A DNA stretch of 64,000 bases from CAWEPK01 sp049521495 (GTDB taxonomy: Bacteria > Desulfobacterota > Syntrophorhabdia > Syntrophorhabdales > WCHB1-27), in contig JBEKOT010000001.1 in assembly GCA_049521495.1 (NCBI GenBank), forward strand, positions 4,124-68,123, given 5' to 3'. Made by a program: the position numbers and the translations under genes. Below are positions 1-9,004 of this stretch, piece after piece (the first letter of the stretch is position 1; each line of letters begins with the position of its first letter). The notes below the pieces were generated by a model. That model had not been told where the DNA came from, did not search any database, and worked only from the letters and a program-made list of their open reading frames with translations.

Positions 1-42
1 GACAAGTCGTTGAAGAAGAAGGGAGAGATAGTGTACCTATGA
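1..42 (+). CDS. 3' end of an upstream coding region (partial)
   Basis: Frame 1 is open from the window edge to a TGA at 40-42 and encodes the last 13 residues, ending KKGEIVYL. The stop overlaps the next start as ATGA, the usual sign of translational coupling. The product cannot be identified from this fragment. A sugar dehydrogenase of the WbpB/Gfo-Idh type would fit the order of the following genes, but that is inference from context only. Confidence 0.55.
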   Translation, partial: DKSLKKKGEIVYL

Positions 43-557
43 CGCACTTCGTCTCATCAAACGTAATATTGGGAAAGGACGTAAAGCTCTCGAAGTTCAT
101 AAACCTCTACGGCTGCTCGGTCGGTGACAATACGAAGATCGGCGCTTTCGTCGAGATCCAAAAGAACGCAAGGGTCGGAAGGAACTGCAAGATATCGAGC
201 CACACTTTCATTTGCGAAGGGGTGGTGATTGAGGACGAAGTTTTCATCGGCCACGGGGTTGTCTTCATTAATGACACATACCCCAGGGCGACGGCGGCAG
301 GCCGGCTTCAGACCGAGGATGACTGGTCCGTGGAGCCTACCCTGGTCAAAAGAGGCGCATCCATAGGGTCCGGGACGACCATCCTGGCAAACGTAACCAT
401 CGGAGAGAGTGCGATAGTGGGCGCAGGAAGCGTCGTGACGACCGACGTGGCGCCAAACACGATCGTGGCCGGCAACCCCGCAAGACTGCTGAGGAAGACT
501 GAAGAAAACCCTAAGAGGGCTGGAAGATTTAAGGGGTCCGCCTCCGCCCTAGGCTAG
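39..557 (+). CDS. hexapeptide-repeat N-acetyltransferase (WbpD-like)
   Basis: A 172-residue protein built almost wholly of left-handed beta-helix hexapeptide repeats ([LIV]-G-x4), with the late motif VAGNPARLLR seen in sugar O/N-acetyltransferases. Length and the central segment GVVIEDEVFIGHGVVF match WbpD-type enzymes, which acetylate the 3-amino group of UDP-2-acetamido-3-amino-2,3-dideoxyglucuronate in the cytoplasm using acetyl-CoA. The next gene is a WbpE-like aminotransferase that would make that amino group, so the pair supports a diamino-uronic acid precursor for a surface glycan. The start overlaps the preceding stop. The exact sugar is inferred; another acetylated amino sugar is possible. 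Confidence 0.82.
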   Translation: MTHFVSSNVILGKDVKLSKFINLYGCSVGDNTKIGAFVEIQKNARVGRNCKISSHTFICEGVVIEDEVFIGHGVVFINDTYPRATAAGRLQTEDDWSVEPTLVKRGASIGSGTTILANVTIGESAIVGAGSVVTTDVAPNTIVAGNPARLLRKTEENPKRAGRFKGSASALG

Positions 558-636
558 GAAAGGGGACGGACCGAAAGGAGAGCCACTCGCGCGTGCGATA
601 AAGTAATGGCAAAGAGCTTTATACCGAGGAGGAATA

Positions 637-1830
637 ATGATCGTACCTTTTGTTGATCTAAAGTTGCAATACGAGGCCATCAGGTCAGAGGTGGCAGTGG
701 CCCTTCAGGGCGTGCTGGACCAGGCCGCTTTTGCCGGCGGTCCTTCCGTTGCAAGGTTCGAGAAGAGATTTGCCGAGTTCTGCGGCGTGAGGCACGCCAT
801 AGGCGTAAGCAGCGGCACGTCCGCCTTATGGCTAGCACTTCTCGCGTCCGGGATCGGCCGCGGTGACGAGGTGATAACGGTCCCGAATACCTTCATCGCT
901 ACAGTCGAGGCAATAAGTTTTACCGGCGCCAAGCCGGTATTTGTCGATGTATGCGAAGACTCCTGCCTGATGGACCCCCGCCTGCTCAAAGGGGCGATCA
1001 CGCCGAGGACCAAGGCCGTAATTCCCGTCCACCTTTTCGGCCAGACGGCCGATATGGACCCCATCATGCAGATCGCGGCCGACCATGGGCTTTCCGTAAT
1101 AGAGGATGCGTGCCAGGCCCACGGCTCGACCTACAAGGAAAAAAAGGCCGGCAGCATGGGGGATGCCGGTTGTTTCAGCTTCTATCCCGGAAAGAACCTC
1201 GGGGCATACGGCGAGGCAGGCGCTGTTGTTACGAACAACGACAAACTGGCCGAGAGAATCGCCATCTTGAGGGACCACGGGCAGACCCGGAAGTATTGTC
1301 ACTCGATTATAGGATGGAACAGCAGGATGGACGGTTTCCAAGGGGCGATACTGGAAATCAAGCTGAAGCACCTTGAGGACTGGAACAGGGCGCGAAAAGG
1401 GCACGCCAGGCTCTACCGCGACTTTCTGTCGAAGGTCAACGGTGTGCGCTGCCCGATGGAGCAACCTTACGGAGAGCATGTCTTCCACATATACTCAATC
1501 CGGGTGGCGTGGAGGGACGAACTCATGGCTTACCTTGCGGAGAAGGGAGTTTCCTGCGCCATCCATTATCCCGTCCCGATACATCTCCAGGAGGCATATC
1601 GTTTCCTCGGCCTTCCTAAAGGCAGCTTCCCCGCAACGGAGGCGGCTGCGGAGGAGATGGTCTCGCTCCCCATGTTCGCTGAGTTGACAGACCCGCAGAT
1701 CACGTATGTGGCGGACCAAATAAAGACATTCATGGAGGGACAGGCAGGGATCGATCATGTTCAAAGGGCGATTGGCGAAAGGCCGGGGTACAAAGGGATG
1801 AGGTTGAATCGACGACCGGCGGCCGGGTAG
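637..1830 (+). CDS. DegT/DnrJ/EryC1/StrS sugar aminotransferase
   Basis: PLP-dependent aminotransferase of nucleotide-sugar biosynthesis (397 aa). The N-terminus VPFVDLKLQY is the family signature, SSGTSAL and EDACQAHGS are cofactor-binding segments, and the Schiff-base lysine is in FYPGKNLGA near residue 186. It transfers an amino group from glutamate to a keto-sugar nucleotide; beside the WbpD-like acetyltransferase a WbpE-type 3-keto substrate is likely. The start is set by a strong GAGGAGG seven bases upstream. The C-terminus runs about 25 residues past the usual end, and that tail is basic and poorly structured. The coding strand becomes very G+C-rich at the stop. Confidence 0.9.
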   Translation: MIVPFVDLKLQYEAIRSEVAVALQGVLDQAAFAGGPSVARFEKRFAEFCGVRHAIGVSSGTSALWLALLASGIGRGDEVITVPNTFIATVEAISFTGAKPVFVDVCEDSCLMDPRLLKGAITPRTKAVIPVHLFGQTADMDPIMQIAADHGLSVIEDACQAHGSTYKEKKAGSMGDAGCFSFYPGKNLGAYGEAGAVVTNNDKLAERIAILRDHGQTRKYCHSIIGWNSRMDGFQGAILEIKLKHLEDWNRARKGHARLYRDFLSKVNGVRCPMEQPYGEHVFHIYSIRVAWRDELMAYLAEKGVSCAIHYPVPIHLQEAYRFLGLPKGSFPATEAAAEEMVSLPMFAELTDPQITYVADQIKTFMEGQAGIDHVQRAIGERPGYKGMRLNRRPAAG

Positions 1831-1841
1831 CCCGCAGCGGG
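1831..1841. repeat. short G+C-rich inverted repeat
   Basis: CCCGC-A-GCGGG lies immediately after the aminotransferase stop, in a G+C-rich 72-base spacer. Comparable CCCGC/GCGGG hairpins occur near 47974 and, less perfectly, at 9131. It may help terminate or stabilise mRNA; there is no T-run. Confidence 0.3.
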
Positions 1842-1902
1842 TCGCCGGCGCGGCGGGCCGCAGGTGCTGGGTCGCGAGAAGCGCCCAAACTAAGAGGGAC
1901 CC

Positions 1903-3225
1903 ATGAGCTATCTCAATCACGTTGTGACGACCAAGGGTTTCATCCATTCTTTCGAGCGGTCCGCCCAGATCTTGAAGCGTTTCTGCTTGGGAAGAAAAAA
2001 GTTCCTTCAAATGATCTCGTCTCTGCAGCAGGACCTTGAAGGGGACGCCAAGATCACTTTCTGCATCACCGCCTCCCTCCTGTCGGAGAATGCGCCGCTA
2101 TTCAGAAAGCTCCGGCATCTGGGCCACGATGTGGCGGCACACGGTTACGTCCATACGAACATGAAGAACAAAAGCAAGAAAGAGCAGATCGAGATTATCC
2201 GCAAATGCTCGCATGCCTTCGCGCGGTTCCAGATGCCCGTCACAGGCTTTCGCTGCCCCTACCTCAGCTATAATAACGACACCCTCGATGTGCTCAACAC
2301 GGGGGGCTTTGCCTGGACGAGCAATAATATGATCCTCTGGCCCAACGGCTTGGGCGGAGGCAACGGGCGGGAGATCAAGACCTTGAGGAAGATCAACAGC
2401 CTCTACCACCTCGACTGCGCCGACAGCCGCCAGGCTCTGCCGAGGTTCAGGAACGGCTGTCTCGACATTCCCATTACCGGCCCCGACGACGAGATGCTCC
2501 TGGAGCGGTTCAGGGTCAAGAAGAGGGAAAAGATAGTGGAAATATGGATGGATGTCCTTCGGAGGACTCATGAAAGGGGCGAGCTCTTCCATCTCCTCTT
2601 CCATCCCGAGCGTTTTCGTCATATCCGGGGTTGCATCAAAGCGATCGTAGGGGGATTAAGGCGTTTCGACGAGCCCGTTTGGGTTGCCTCCCTCATGGAG
2701 ATCACCGAATGGTGGAGGCAGCGGCGGGACGTGAGCTTCGAGCATGAGCACGCGGGCGACCGCTGCGTCAAGACATGGGTAAACGCGCCGGCAAGGGCCA
2801 CTATGCTGGTGAAGCTTCAAACGGGCGAAGCCTTCTCGGGCGATAAGCCGTTCTTCGGGAGCTATGCTCTGGCCCGGCCCCTGGAGATGCGCAACGGCCG
2901 CAGAGCGTTCCCTTGCATCAACGGTCGGAAGGGTACCATCGGCCTTGCGGGCCGCTCTCCGATCGAGGCGGAGACTTTCCTCAAGGAGGAGGGTTTCCTC
3001 GTCGAACGCTCGAACAATCCCGACGAACACGCGGTGTTCATTGACGGCGGCCGCCAGTTCTCGCGAAAGGATGAGGCAGCAATGCTTGCGCAGATCGAAG
3101 ATTCCCCCTTTCACGTGCTTCGTCTGTGGCGGTGGCCCGATGGGATGAGAAGCAGCTTCACGATATCGGCCGATGTGGACTCCGTCACGCTCATGGATTT
3201 CATCCGGCGGGCCCTGCAGTTCTAA
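1903..3225 (+). CDS. polysaccharide deacetylase-like protein, possibly permuted
   Basis: A 440-residue protein with a NodB-like segment in its first 150 residues: ITFCITASLL matches the second strand of the fold, H80-G-Y-V-H84 is the HxxxH metal motif, and TGFRCPYL matches the R-x-P motif. The usual first motif (TFDD) is not at its expected place before residue 50. Instead the extreme C-terminus reads TISADVDSVTLMDF, a strand with an Asp-x-Asp pair followed by a helix, as the missing first motif would look. A domain of unknown function fills residues 250-410. Predicted to N-deacetylate a glycan made by the neighbours. The start has AGAGGG upstream. Confidence 0.72.
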   Translation: MSYLNHVVTTKGFIHSFERSAQILKRFCLGRKKFLQMISSLQQDLEGDAKITFCITASLLSENAPLFRKLRHLGHDVAAHGYVHTNMKNKSKKEQIEIIRKCSHAFARFQMPVTGFRCPYLSYNNDTLDVLNTGGFAWTSNNMILWPNGLGGGNGREIKTLRKINSLYHLDCADSRQALPRFRNGCLDIPITGPDDEMLLERFRVKKREKIVEIWMDVLRRTHERGELFHLLFHPERFRHIRGCIKAIVGGLRRFDEPVWVASLMEITEWWRQRRDVSFEHEHAGDRCVKTWVNAPARATMLVKLQTGEAFSGDKPFFGSYALARPLEMRNGRRAFPCINGRKGTIGLAGRSPIEAETFLKEEGFLVERSNNPDEHAVFIDGGRQFSRKDEAAMLAQIEDSPFHVLRLWRWPDGMRSSFTISADVDSVTLMDFIRRALQF

Positions 3226-3252
3226 AGGCTCGAGAGTCGGTTTGCCTTTCTT

Positions 3253-4311
3253 ATGATTGCCGCGGTCAAGAACATAGAACAGATAGGAACCGAGGCGTGG
3301 AGCCGTTTCATCGAAAGCCACCCTCTCTCCAGCGTCTATCATCATGCAGGCTGGCATCGGGTGATAGAGAAGACTTACGGATACAAGGCCAGTTACTGCG
3401 TGATCGACGGGAAGGAAGGGATCGGCGCCGCCTTGCCCTTTGTCCTCACTCGCAGCCTGCCACTCGGAAGGCGGCTCGTCTCGTACCCGTACTCGGACGC
3501 TTGCGATCCCCTTGTCAGGGACCGGGGGGAGATGGAGGCGATTGCCAGGAAGATCGACGAGATACGGGTGGAACGGCACATAGGGTCAGCAGAGATCAGG
3601 ACATATAGGCTCATGGAGAACCTGCCGGACCTGGCCTATCCGGGGAAAACATCGTACTGCAATTATACCCTCGACCTGAGGAGGGATGGTAAGCTCCTCT
3701 TCAGGTCATTCCACAAAGATTGCGTGCAGCGGGCCATCAAAAAGGCGCAGAAGTCGTCCGTCCGGGTGGTAGAGGGGAGGACCGCTGCCGACTTGATGGA
3801 ATTTTACAGGCTCCACACCGCCACGAGAAAAAGGCTGGGCGTACCCGTGCAGCCCTTTAAATTCTTCCGAAACCTCTGGGAGATCCTCCACCCGCCCGGG
3901 ATTGCATCCCTGCTTCTTGCGAGGGACGGGGGGACGACCATAGCCGGCGTCGTGCAGCTCAAGTTCAAAGACACCGTCTATTACAAGTTCGCCGCGTCGG
4001 AAAGCCGGTTCCTCTTGAAGAAACCGAACCACCTTATTATCTGGAGGATGATAGAGGATGCGCAAAAGGAGGGTTACCGCTGTCTCGATTTCGGCCGCAC
4101 ATTCACCGGAGACAGCGGGCTCATGCAATGGAAGGCCAGATGGGGAGCCGAGCGGAAGGATTTCCGCTACATCTATCCGGGGACTTCCGCTATAAGCCGG
4201 TTCAGCCAGGAGGGCAATCGGACGAATGCGATCCTGAGCGGCATCCTCAAGCGCATGCCGCGTTTTGTTGTGCGGGCGAGTGGAGAGCTCTTCTACCGAT
4301 ACCTGGCATAA
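3253..4311 (+). CDS. FemAB-like GNAT-fold acyltransferase (copy 1)
   Basis: A 352-residue protein of the FemAB/peptidoglycan-bridge superfamily as found in exopolysaccharide clusters. It has the tandem GNAT layout: an N-terminal block with SSVYHHAGWHRVI, a central basic segment (FHKDCVQRAIKKA), and a C-terminal block with YYKFAASE, KPNHLIIWRMI and LDFGRTF, all diagnostic of the family. These enzymes transfer an aminoacyl or acyl group; substrates for the polysaccharide-linked branch are not established. The next gene is a clear paralogue, so a local duplication is likely. No Shine-Dalgarno sequence is obvious before the ATG. Confidence 0.82.
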   Translation: MIAAVKNIEQIGTEAWSRFIESHPLSSVYHHAGWHRVIEKTYGYKASYCVIDGKEGIGAALPFVLTRSLPLGRRLVSYPYSDACDPLVRDRGEMEAIARKIDEIRVERHIGSAEIRTYRLMENLPDLAYPGKTSYCNYTLDLRRDGKLLFRSFHKDCVQRAIKKAQKSSVRVVEGRTAADLMEFYRLHTATRKRLGVPVQPFKFFRNLWEILHPPGIASLLLARDGGTTIAGVVQLKFKDTVYYKFAASESRFLLKKPNHLIIWRMIEDAQKEGYRCLDFGRTFTGDSGLMQWKARWGAERKDFRYIYPGTSAISRFSQEGNRTNAILSGILKRMPRFVVRASGELFYRYLA

Positions 4312-4391
4312 GTGGTGAAGCGCTATCGATACGGCCCGGCCGTCCCGCCGAACAGCGTTGATAGGGCCAGACCGTTTAGAAACATCAGTAG

Positions 4392-5462
4392 ATGAATAGC
4401 GGGCCCGTAAGCATCATCGACCCCTCGGCTGACGGAAGGTGGGATGCCTTCGTCTCCCGGGCTCCCGGCTCGTCCGTATTCCATCATTCGTCCTGGAAAA
4501 AGGTCATCGAGGAGACTTTCCACCTGAAGCCGCTCTATCTGGCTTTAGAGGACGGCGCAGACAGCCTCAGATGCGGCATCCCCTTCTTCTTGACGGACGG
4601 CTTGCTGACGGGCAAAGCGCTGATCTCGTTACCGCTATCCGATTACTGCGATATACTCACCGACGACGCGGAGGATTTTGGGAGGCTCTGGCGCAGCGCC
4701 CTGGATCAGGGCCGAGAGAACCGGGCCCGCTATGTCGAGATCCGCTTGCGGGATAAGGGGCGGATAGACCTAGGCCTGCATTCTTTGGAGAAAAGAAAGA
4801 CCTACCTGAACCATTTTCTCGAGATAAAGGATGACATCGACTTCATGGAGAAGAAGGTAATCGAGAAGAGCTACAAATACGACATCAGACAGGCAACCAA
4901 AAGCGGTGTTGTCCTGAAAGCCGCAAAGAGCGAGCCGGACATGAAGCGCTACTATAGACTCTACGTATCGACGCGGGCCCATCACGGACTGCCGCCCATG
5001 CCGTACGCTTTCTTTAGGAACATGTGGCACATCCTGTCCCCGTCGAAAATGATATATCTTTTTCTGGCGTACTGGCTGGAGCGGCCCGTAGCCGGGATAA
5101 TCTTCCTCAGGTATAACGATTGCCTGTATGCCCTTTCCAATTCATCGGACAGAAGGTTTCTCGATAAGAAACCGAACCATTTGCTGTGGTGGAGGGGCAT
5201 TCAGCTTGCCGTCGACCTGAACCTCTCCGGTCTCGACTTCGGCAGGACGTCCCTCGACAATAGAGGGCTCAGGTTCTTCAAACAGAGATGGGGAACCAAG
5301 GAAATCCAAATTAACTATTACAGGTATGACATAAGCGTTACAAACAGGCAAGGCGGACTGCACGCACTCTCCTACCTCGAACGGGCGATGCCCCGGGTTA
5401 TCAAAAGGCTCCCTTCCTGGGCGCTCAGGCCCATCGGGAACATGGTTTACAGGTATCTGTAG
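4392..5462 (+). CDS. FemAB-like GNAT-fold acyltransferase (copy 2)
   Basis: Paralogue of the preceding gene (356 aa) with the same landmarks in the same order: SSVFHHSSWKKVI near residue 30, KSYKYDIRQATKSG in the middle, then ALSNSSDRRFLDKKPNHLLWW and LDFGRTSLDN. Divergence is substantial, so the two probably act on different acceptors or at different steps of the same glycan. The 80-base spacer shows no promoter or recognisable ribosome site. The enzyme is inferred to be cytoplasmic because no signal peptide is present. Confidence 0.82.
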   Translation: MNSGPVSIIDPSADGRWDAFVSRAPGSSVFHHSSWKKVIEETFHLKPLYLALEDGADSLRCGIPFFLTDGLLTGKALISLPLSDYCDILTDDAEDFGRLWRSALDQGRENRARYVEIRLRDKGRIDLGLHSLEKRKTYLNHFLEIKDDIDFMEKKVIEKSYKYDIRQATKSGVVLKAAKSEPDMKRYYRLYVSTRAHHGLPPMPYAFFRNMWHILSPSKMIYLFLAYWLERPVAGIIFLRYNDCLYALSNSSDRRFLDKKPNHLLWWRGIQLAVDLNLSGLDFGRTSLDNRGLRFFKQRWGTKEIQINYYRYDISVTNRQGGLHALSYLERAMPRVIKRLPSWALRPIGNMVYRYL

Positions 5463-5547
5463 CGGCACTGCCGTAAATCGGCCCACAACCGTGCGGCCCG
5501 CCGTTCTAGATTTCGCGCCCCAGGGCCCACCCTGTAGACCTGTCGCC

Positions 5548-5585
5548 ATGGACCAGAGATGGAGGTGTTATGGACCAGAGATGGA
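5548..5585 (+). repeat. 16-base direct repeat that duplicates a start codon
   Basis: ATGGACCAGAGATGGA occurs at 5548-5563 and again at 5570-5585, a 22-base period. The second copy is the start of the radical SAM gene with GGAGGTG between the copies as ribosome site. The first ATG opens only a 14-codon frame that ends just inside the gene. A recent tandem duplication is the simplest explanation. Confidence 0.7.
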
Positions 5586-6532
5586 TAAGTAATGCAATGA
5601 AAGAAATAAGGTCGGTCAAATCTTTTACCGGCCTGAAGAACCTAAACCAGAAACTGCTCTTCCTCATCCTCAGGGCGAGGGGCGATTTTGTAAAAGGCAC
5701 TACCGTACCGCCCACTCTCCAGATAGAGCCCACTAACAATTGCAACCTCAGGTGCATTTGCTGTTCCGCGTACAGCAACGAAAGAATGCGGGGCTACATG
5801 GACTTCGGGTTCTTCTGCGGGATCATCGACGAGGCGGCGGACATAGGGGTGAAACGGATCCATCTTTACCTCCACGGGGAGCCGCTGCTCCATCCCAGAA
5901 TCGGGGATATGGTACGCCATGTCAAATCGAGAGACCTGGCCCTTACCCTTGCGACGAACGGGATGCTCCTGGACGCCAAGAGAATCTCGGAGATAATGAG
6001 CGCCGGAATGACGAACGCGGACTATCTCCTCTTATCCGTGCTCGGATATTCGAGGGAGACCCACGAGAAGATCCAGAGGGGAGTCAACCACGACCAGGTG
6101 TTGGCCAACATAGCGAGGCTGACGGAGTACCGTAAGGCGCACAAGCTCAAGGGGCCGCTCATCGAAACCGTCCTCTATCGTCTGCCCGAGAACCTGGGCG
6201 AAGAGGATGACTACCGCGCGTACTGGCAGAAGAGAGTGGACAATGCGAGAATAGCGCGGGAGTCGACCCAGTACGCAGAGCTGCGGGACGGCGCCTCCAA
6301 CGTCGAGTTACGCACGGAGACCTGCCACCACCTCTGGGAAAGGATGAGTATTCACTGGGACGGCAGCGTCGCGCTTTGCGTGGCCGATATAGACGGGAAA
6401 CATCTGCTGGGCAACCTGCTGAAGAGCTCTATAAAGGAACTCTGGAACGGAGAGGAGATATCCCGGGTGAGGGCATTCCATAGAAAATGCGACTTCGCCG
6501 CTGTCCCTATCTGCCGCACCTGTGATTGGTAA
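5570..6532 (+). CDS. radical SAM / SPASM-domain protein
   Basis: A 320-residue radical SAM enzyme. The [4Fe-4S] motif is C-x3-C-x2-C in NCNLRCICC (residues about 60-68), followed by the G-E-P-L motif (LYLHGEPLLH). A SPASM-type auxiliary cluster region lies at the C-terminus, with CHHLWERM, CVADIDG and a final C-x2-C near the stop. Such proteins are common in polysaccharide clusters, but their reactions there are mostly unknown. It lies in line with the FemAB-like genes and ends 20 bases before the next start. GGAGGTG precedes the ATG, which sits in the second copy of a short direct repeat. Confidence 0.83.
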   Translation: MDQRWISNAMKEIRSVKSFTGLKNLNQKLLFLILRARGDFVKGTTVPPTLQIEPTNNCNLRCICCSAYSNERMRGYMDFGFFCGIIDEAADIGVKRIHLYLHGEPLLHPRIGDMVRHVKSRDLALTLATNGMLLDAKRISEIMSAGMTNADYLLLSVLGYSRETHEKIQRGVNHDQVLANIARLTEYRKAHKLKGPLIETVLYRLPENLGEEDDYRAYWQKRVDNARIARESTQYAELRDGASNVELRTETCHHLWERMSIHWDGSVALCVADIDGKHLLGNLLKSSIKELWNGEEISRVRAFHRKCDFAAVPICRTCDW

Positions 6533-6551
6533 AATCGCGAAAGAGGGAAAC

Positions 6552-7802
6552 ATGTGTATAGAGAAGCGTTTTTTTTCACAGATTGCCGCTCCGTTGCGTC
6601 GGCTTTTTATGGCCAGAGCGAATGGTCAGAAAAAAACCGTCTGCTTCGTTTACTATCAGCATTTCAATGCGCTCATTTACAGAGAGGCAAAGACGCTGCT
6701 GGAGCAGGGGCTGGAAACGGACATCGTAATCCTTCGAAGGATGCGGGCCGAAAAGGTGTTCCAAAGGTACAAAGGGATGAACATCTACGCCATCCAGGCG
6801 AGGTCGATTGCGGAGCGTAACCCCATCTCCTATTTTCTTCGCCTGTTCCTCTTCTTCCTGAAGGCTACCCTCCTGCTGACGTACCTTATGCCCGAGCGGC
6901 GCTACAGCTTGGTGCACGTTACGGCGCCGCCCGACATAATGGTCTTCTCCGCGATCATTCCGAAGCTTTTCGGCGCCCGCATCATCCTTGACATCCATGA
7001 TATAGGCCCCGAGCTCTTCATGAGGAAGTTGAATATCGGCGAGGACCGGATCGTAGTGCGGATCGTAAAGCTTCTCGAGCGGCTCTCGGCCGGCTTTGCC
7101 GACCATGTCATAACCGTGACCGATTTTTGGAAAGACAAGCTGGCGGCGAGATCGGTAGATCCGTCCAAAATAACCATGCTCCTGAACGTACCGGACAACG
7201 ATCTCTTCCAGCCTGTCCGCGTCCGACCCGCCGGGAACTCCTTCAACCTTTTCTACCACGGCTCAATCGAGGAGCATTTCGGCCTCGACACGCTCCTTTT
7301 GGCCATGCCCGCGATAAAGGACCATATCCCGCACGTCCTCCTCTACCTCTATTGCGGCAAAAAGGGAAGGCTTTACGCGGAATGCACAGCTCTAATAAAG
7401 AAGCTTAAGCTCAACTCGTATGTGATGTTTCATGATGCCGTCCCCTTCTACGAGCTGCCTCACAGGCTGAGCAGCGCCGACATCGGGATCGTCCCCACCA
7501 AGGACTCTGTCTTTTCAAATGAGGCGGTAAGCATGAAGGCTCTCGAATATATCTCCATGGAGATACCGATAGTCGTATCGAGGACAAAGGCCCACGATTT
7601 CTACTACGACAGCGGTATGGTCAAGTTCTTCGAACCGTGCAACCCGGCGCAGCTCGCCCAGTCGGTCATAGAGCTCTTCGAGGACGATGAAGGGAGAGCG
7701 CGTCTGGTAAAGAATGCATCGGCCTTCTTGAAGAAACACGGCTGGAATAAGGCGAAAGGGGTCTATTCGAAGATCGTCAGGGACCTGATCGAAAGGAAAT
7801 AA
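6552..7802 (+). CDS. family 4 glycosyltransferase
   Basis: GT-B glycosyltransferase of about 416 aa. The N-terminal domain begins KKTVCFVYYQHFN and the C-terminal GT1-like domain contains FYHGSIEEHFGLDTLL, followed by the donor-binding region SSADIGIVPT and ALEYISMEIPIVV. It would add a sugar from a nucleotide-sugar donor to the lipid-linked repeat unit on the cytoplasmic face of the inner membrane. I chose ATG 6552, which has AGAGGG just upstream, over an in-frame GTG/ATG inside the preceding gene. The hydrophobic stretch near residues 90-110 (FLRLFLFFLKATLLL) suggests membrane association. Confidence 0.85.
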   Translation: MCIEKRFFSQIAAPLRRLFMARANGQKKTVCFVYYQHFNALIYREAKTLLEQGLETDIVILRRMRAEKVFQRYKGMNIYAIQARSIAERNPISYFLRLFLFFLKATLLLTYLMPERRYSLVHVTAPPDIMVFSAIIPKLFGARIILDIHDIGPELFMRKLNIGEDRIVVRIVKLLERLSAGFADHVITVTDFWKDKLAARSVDPSKITMLLNVPDNDLFQPVRVRPAGNSFNLFYHGSIEEHFGLDTLLLAMPAIKDHIPHVLLYLYCGKKGRLYAECTALIKKLKLNSYVMFHDAVPFYELPHRLSSADIGIVPTKDSVFSNEAVSMKALEYISMEIPIVVSRTKAHDFYYDSGMVKFFEPCNPAQLAQSVIELFEDDEGRARLVKNASAFLKKHGWNKAKGVYSKIVRDLIERK

Positions 7803-7807
7803 AGACG

Positions 7808-9004
7808 ATGTCCTTCATACTCCGGCTTCCCGCAACTGCGGCCTCCCTGTACGTCATCGCCGTTACGTCATACCTCCTGGCCATCGCCGTAGCCGCTTAT
7901 TTCTTCAAGAAAAAGGCGACATACGGGGGAGCGCCTCTTCGGCTCGCCGTCGTAATACCGGCCCATAACGAAGAAGCGCATATAGGGCAGACAGTCGAAT
8001 GTCTCCACAGATCGAACTATCCCAAGGGGTTCTACGCCATCTTCGTCATCGCGGATAATTGCGATGACCGGACGGAGGAGGTCGCCAGCCGGGCAGGGGC
8101 TCGCGTTTTCAGGCGGGTCGATCCGGCAAAGCGCGGTAAAGGCCGGGCCCTCGACTGGTTCCTGAGGAACCATGCTTCTGCGTACGCGCCGTATCACGCG
8201 GTCGTCATGATCGACGCGGACACCCTTACCCACGCCGATTTCCTGAAGGAGATGGCGGCAAGCCTCAAACATCCGGCCGTACAGGCCGTACAGGCGTATT
8301 ATGGCGTCTCTAATGCTGCCGCGCACTGGAGGAGCGGGCTTGTTTCCGCCGCCTTCCACGTGTTCAACCATCTGAGGCCCGCCGGCCACAACTGCCTGGG
8401 CGGAACGGCGGGCCTGCGGGGCAACGGGATGGGTTTCAGAAAGGCGCTCCTCAGAGATGGATGGCCCGCCTATTCCATTATAGAAGATTACGAGTTCTCC
8501 CTGAGACTTCTAGTCAACGGCGTAATCGTTCACTACAATCCCGACGCCATGGTCTTCTCGGACATGCCGGCCGAGAGGAAAGTCGCGGAGACCCAGAGGA
8601 TGCGATGGGAAGGGGGCTCCCGGCAGATGAAACATATGTTCGTGAGGCTGATTCTTAGAAGGGTCTTGAAGGAGCCGCGCGCCTGTTACTTTGATGCCCT
8701 GGCTAACTCTTTCGTCCCGCCCCTGGCGCGTCTCGTCCTCGGGCAGTTATTCTTCTTTACGGTCGGTCTTGCCCTAAATTCATCGCTGGTGTTCCCCCTG
8801 GCATGTTGTTTCGCCGTCGACATTTTTTATGTCGTCTCCGGGCTAACCCTTAGAAAGGCGGGCAGGGTTGAATGGCGCAGCTTGCTCTGGGCGCCCTTGT
8901 ACGTGCTGTGGAAGGTGTACCTCTATTTCAAGATGCGGAACCAGGATCCAACTGTTTGGAAGCGGACCCGCAGGCCGTCGGAGCTTCGAGGATTACAGCA
9001 CTGA
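7808..9004 (+). CDS. family 2 glycosyltransferase, membrane-bound
   Basis: GT-A processive-type glycosyltransferase (398 aa). An N-terminal membrane segment is followed by VVIPAHNEEAHIG, the metal-binding VMIDADTL, the acceptor motif IEDYEF and QRMRWEGG (Q-x-x-R-W), then three C-terminal hydrophobic segments. This layout matches the cellulose synthase/NodC-like group found in exopolysaccharide operons. It starts five bases after the previous stop, so the two glycosyltransferases are co-transcribed. Donor and linkage cannot be told from sequence. Confidence 0.87.
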   Translation: MSFILRLPATAASLYVIAVTSYLLAIAVAAYFFKKKATYGGAPLRLAVVIPAHNEEAHIGQTVECLHRSNYPKGFYAIFVIADNCDDRTEEVASRAGARVFRRVDPAKRGKGRALDWFLRNHASAYAPYHAVVMIDADTLTHADFLKEMAASLKHPAVQAVQAYYGVSNAAAHWRSGLVSAAFHVFNHLRPAGHNCLGGTAGLRGNGMGFRKALLRDGWPAYSIIEDYEFSLRLLVNGVIVHYNPDAMVFSDMPAERKVAETQRMRWEGGSRQMKHMFVRLILRRVLKEPRACYFDALANSFVPPLARLVLGQLFFFTVGLALNSSLVFPLACCFAVDIFYVVSGLTLRKAGRVEWRSLLWAPLYVLWKVYLYFKMRNQDPTVWKRTRRPSELRGLQH

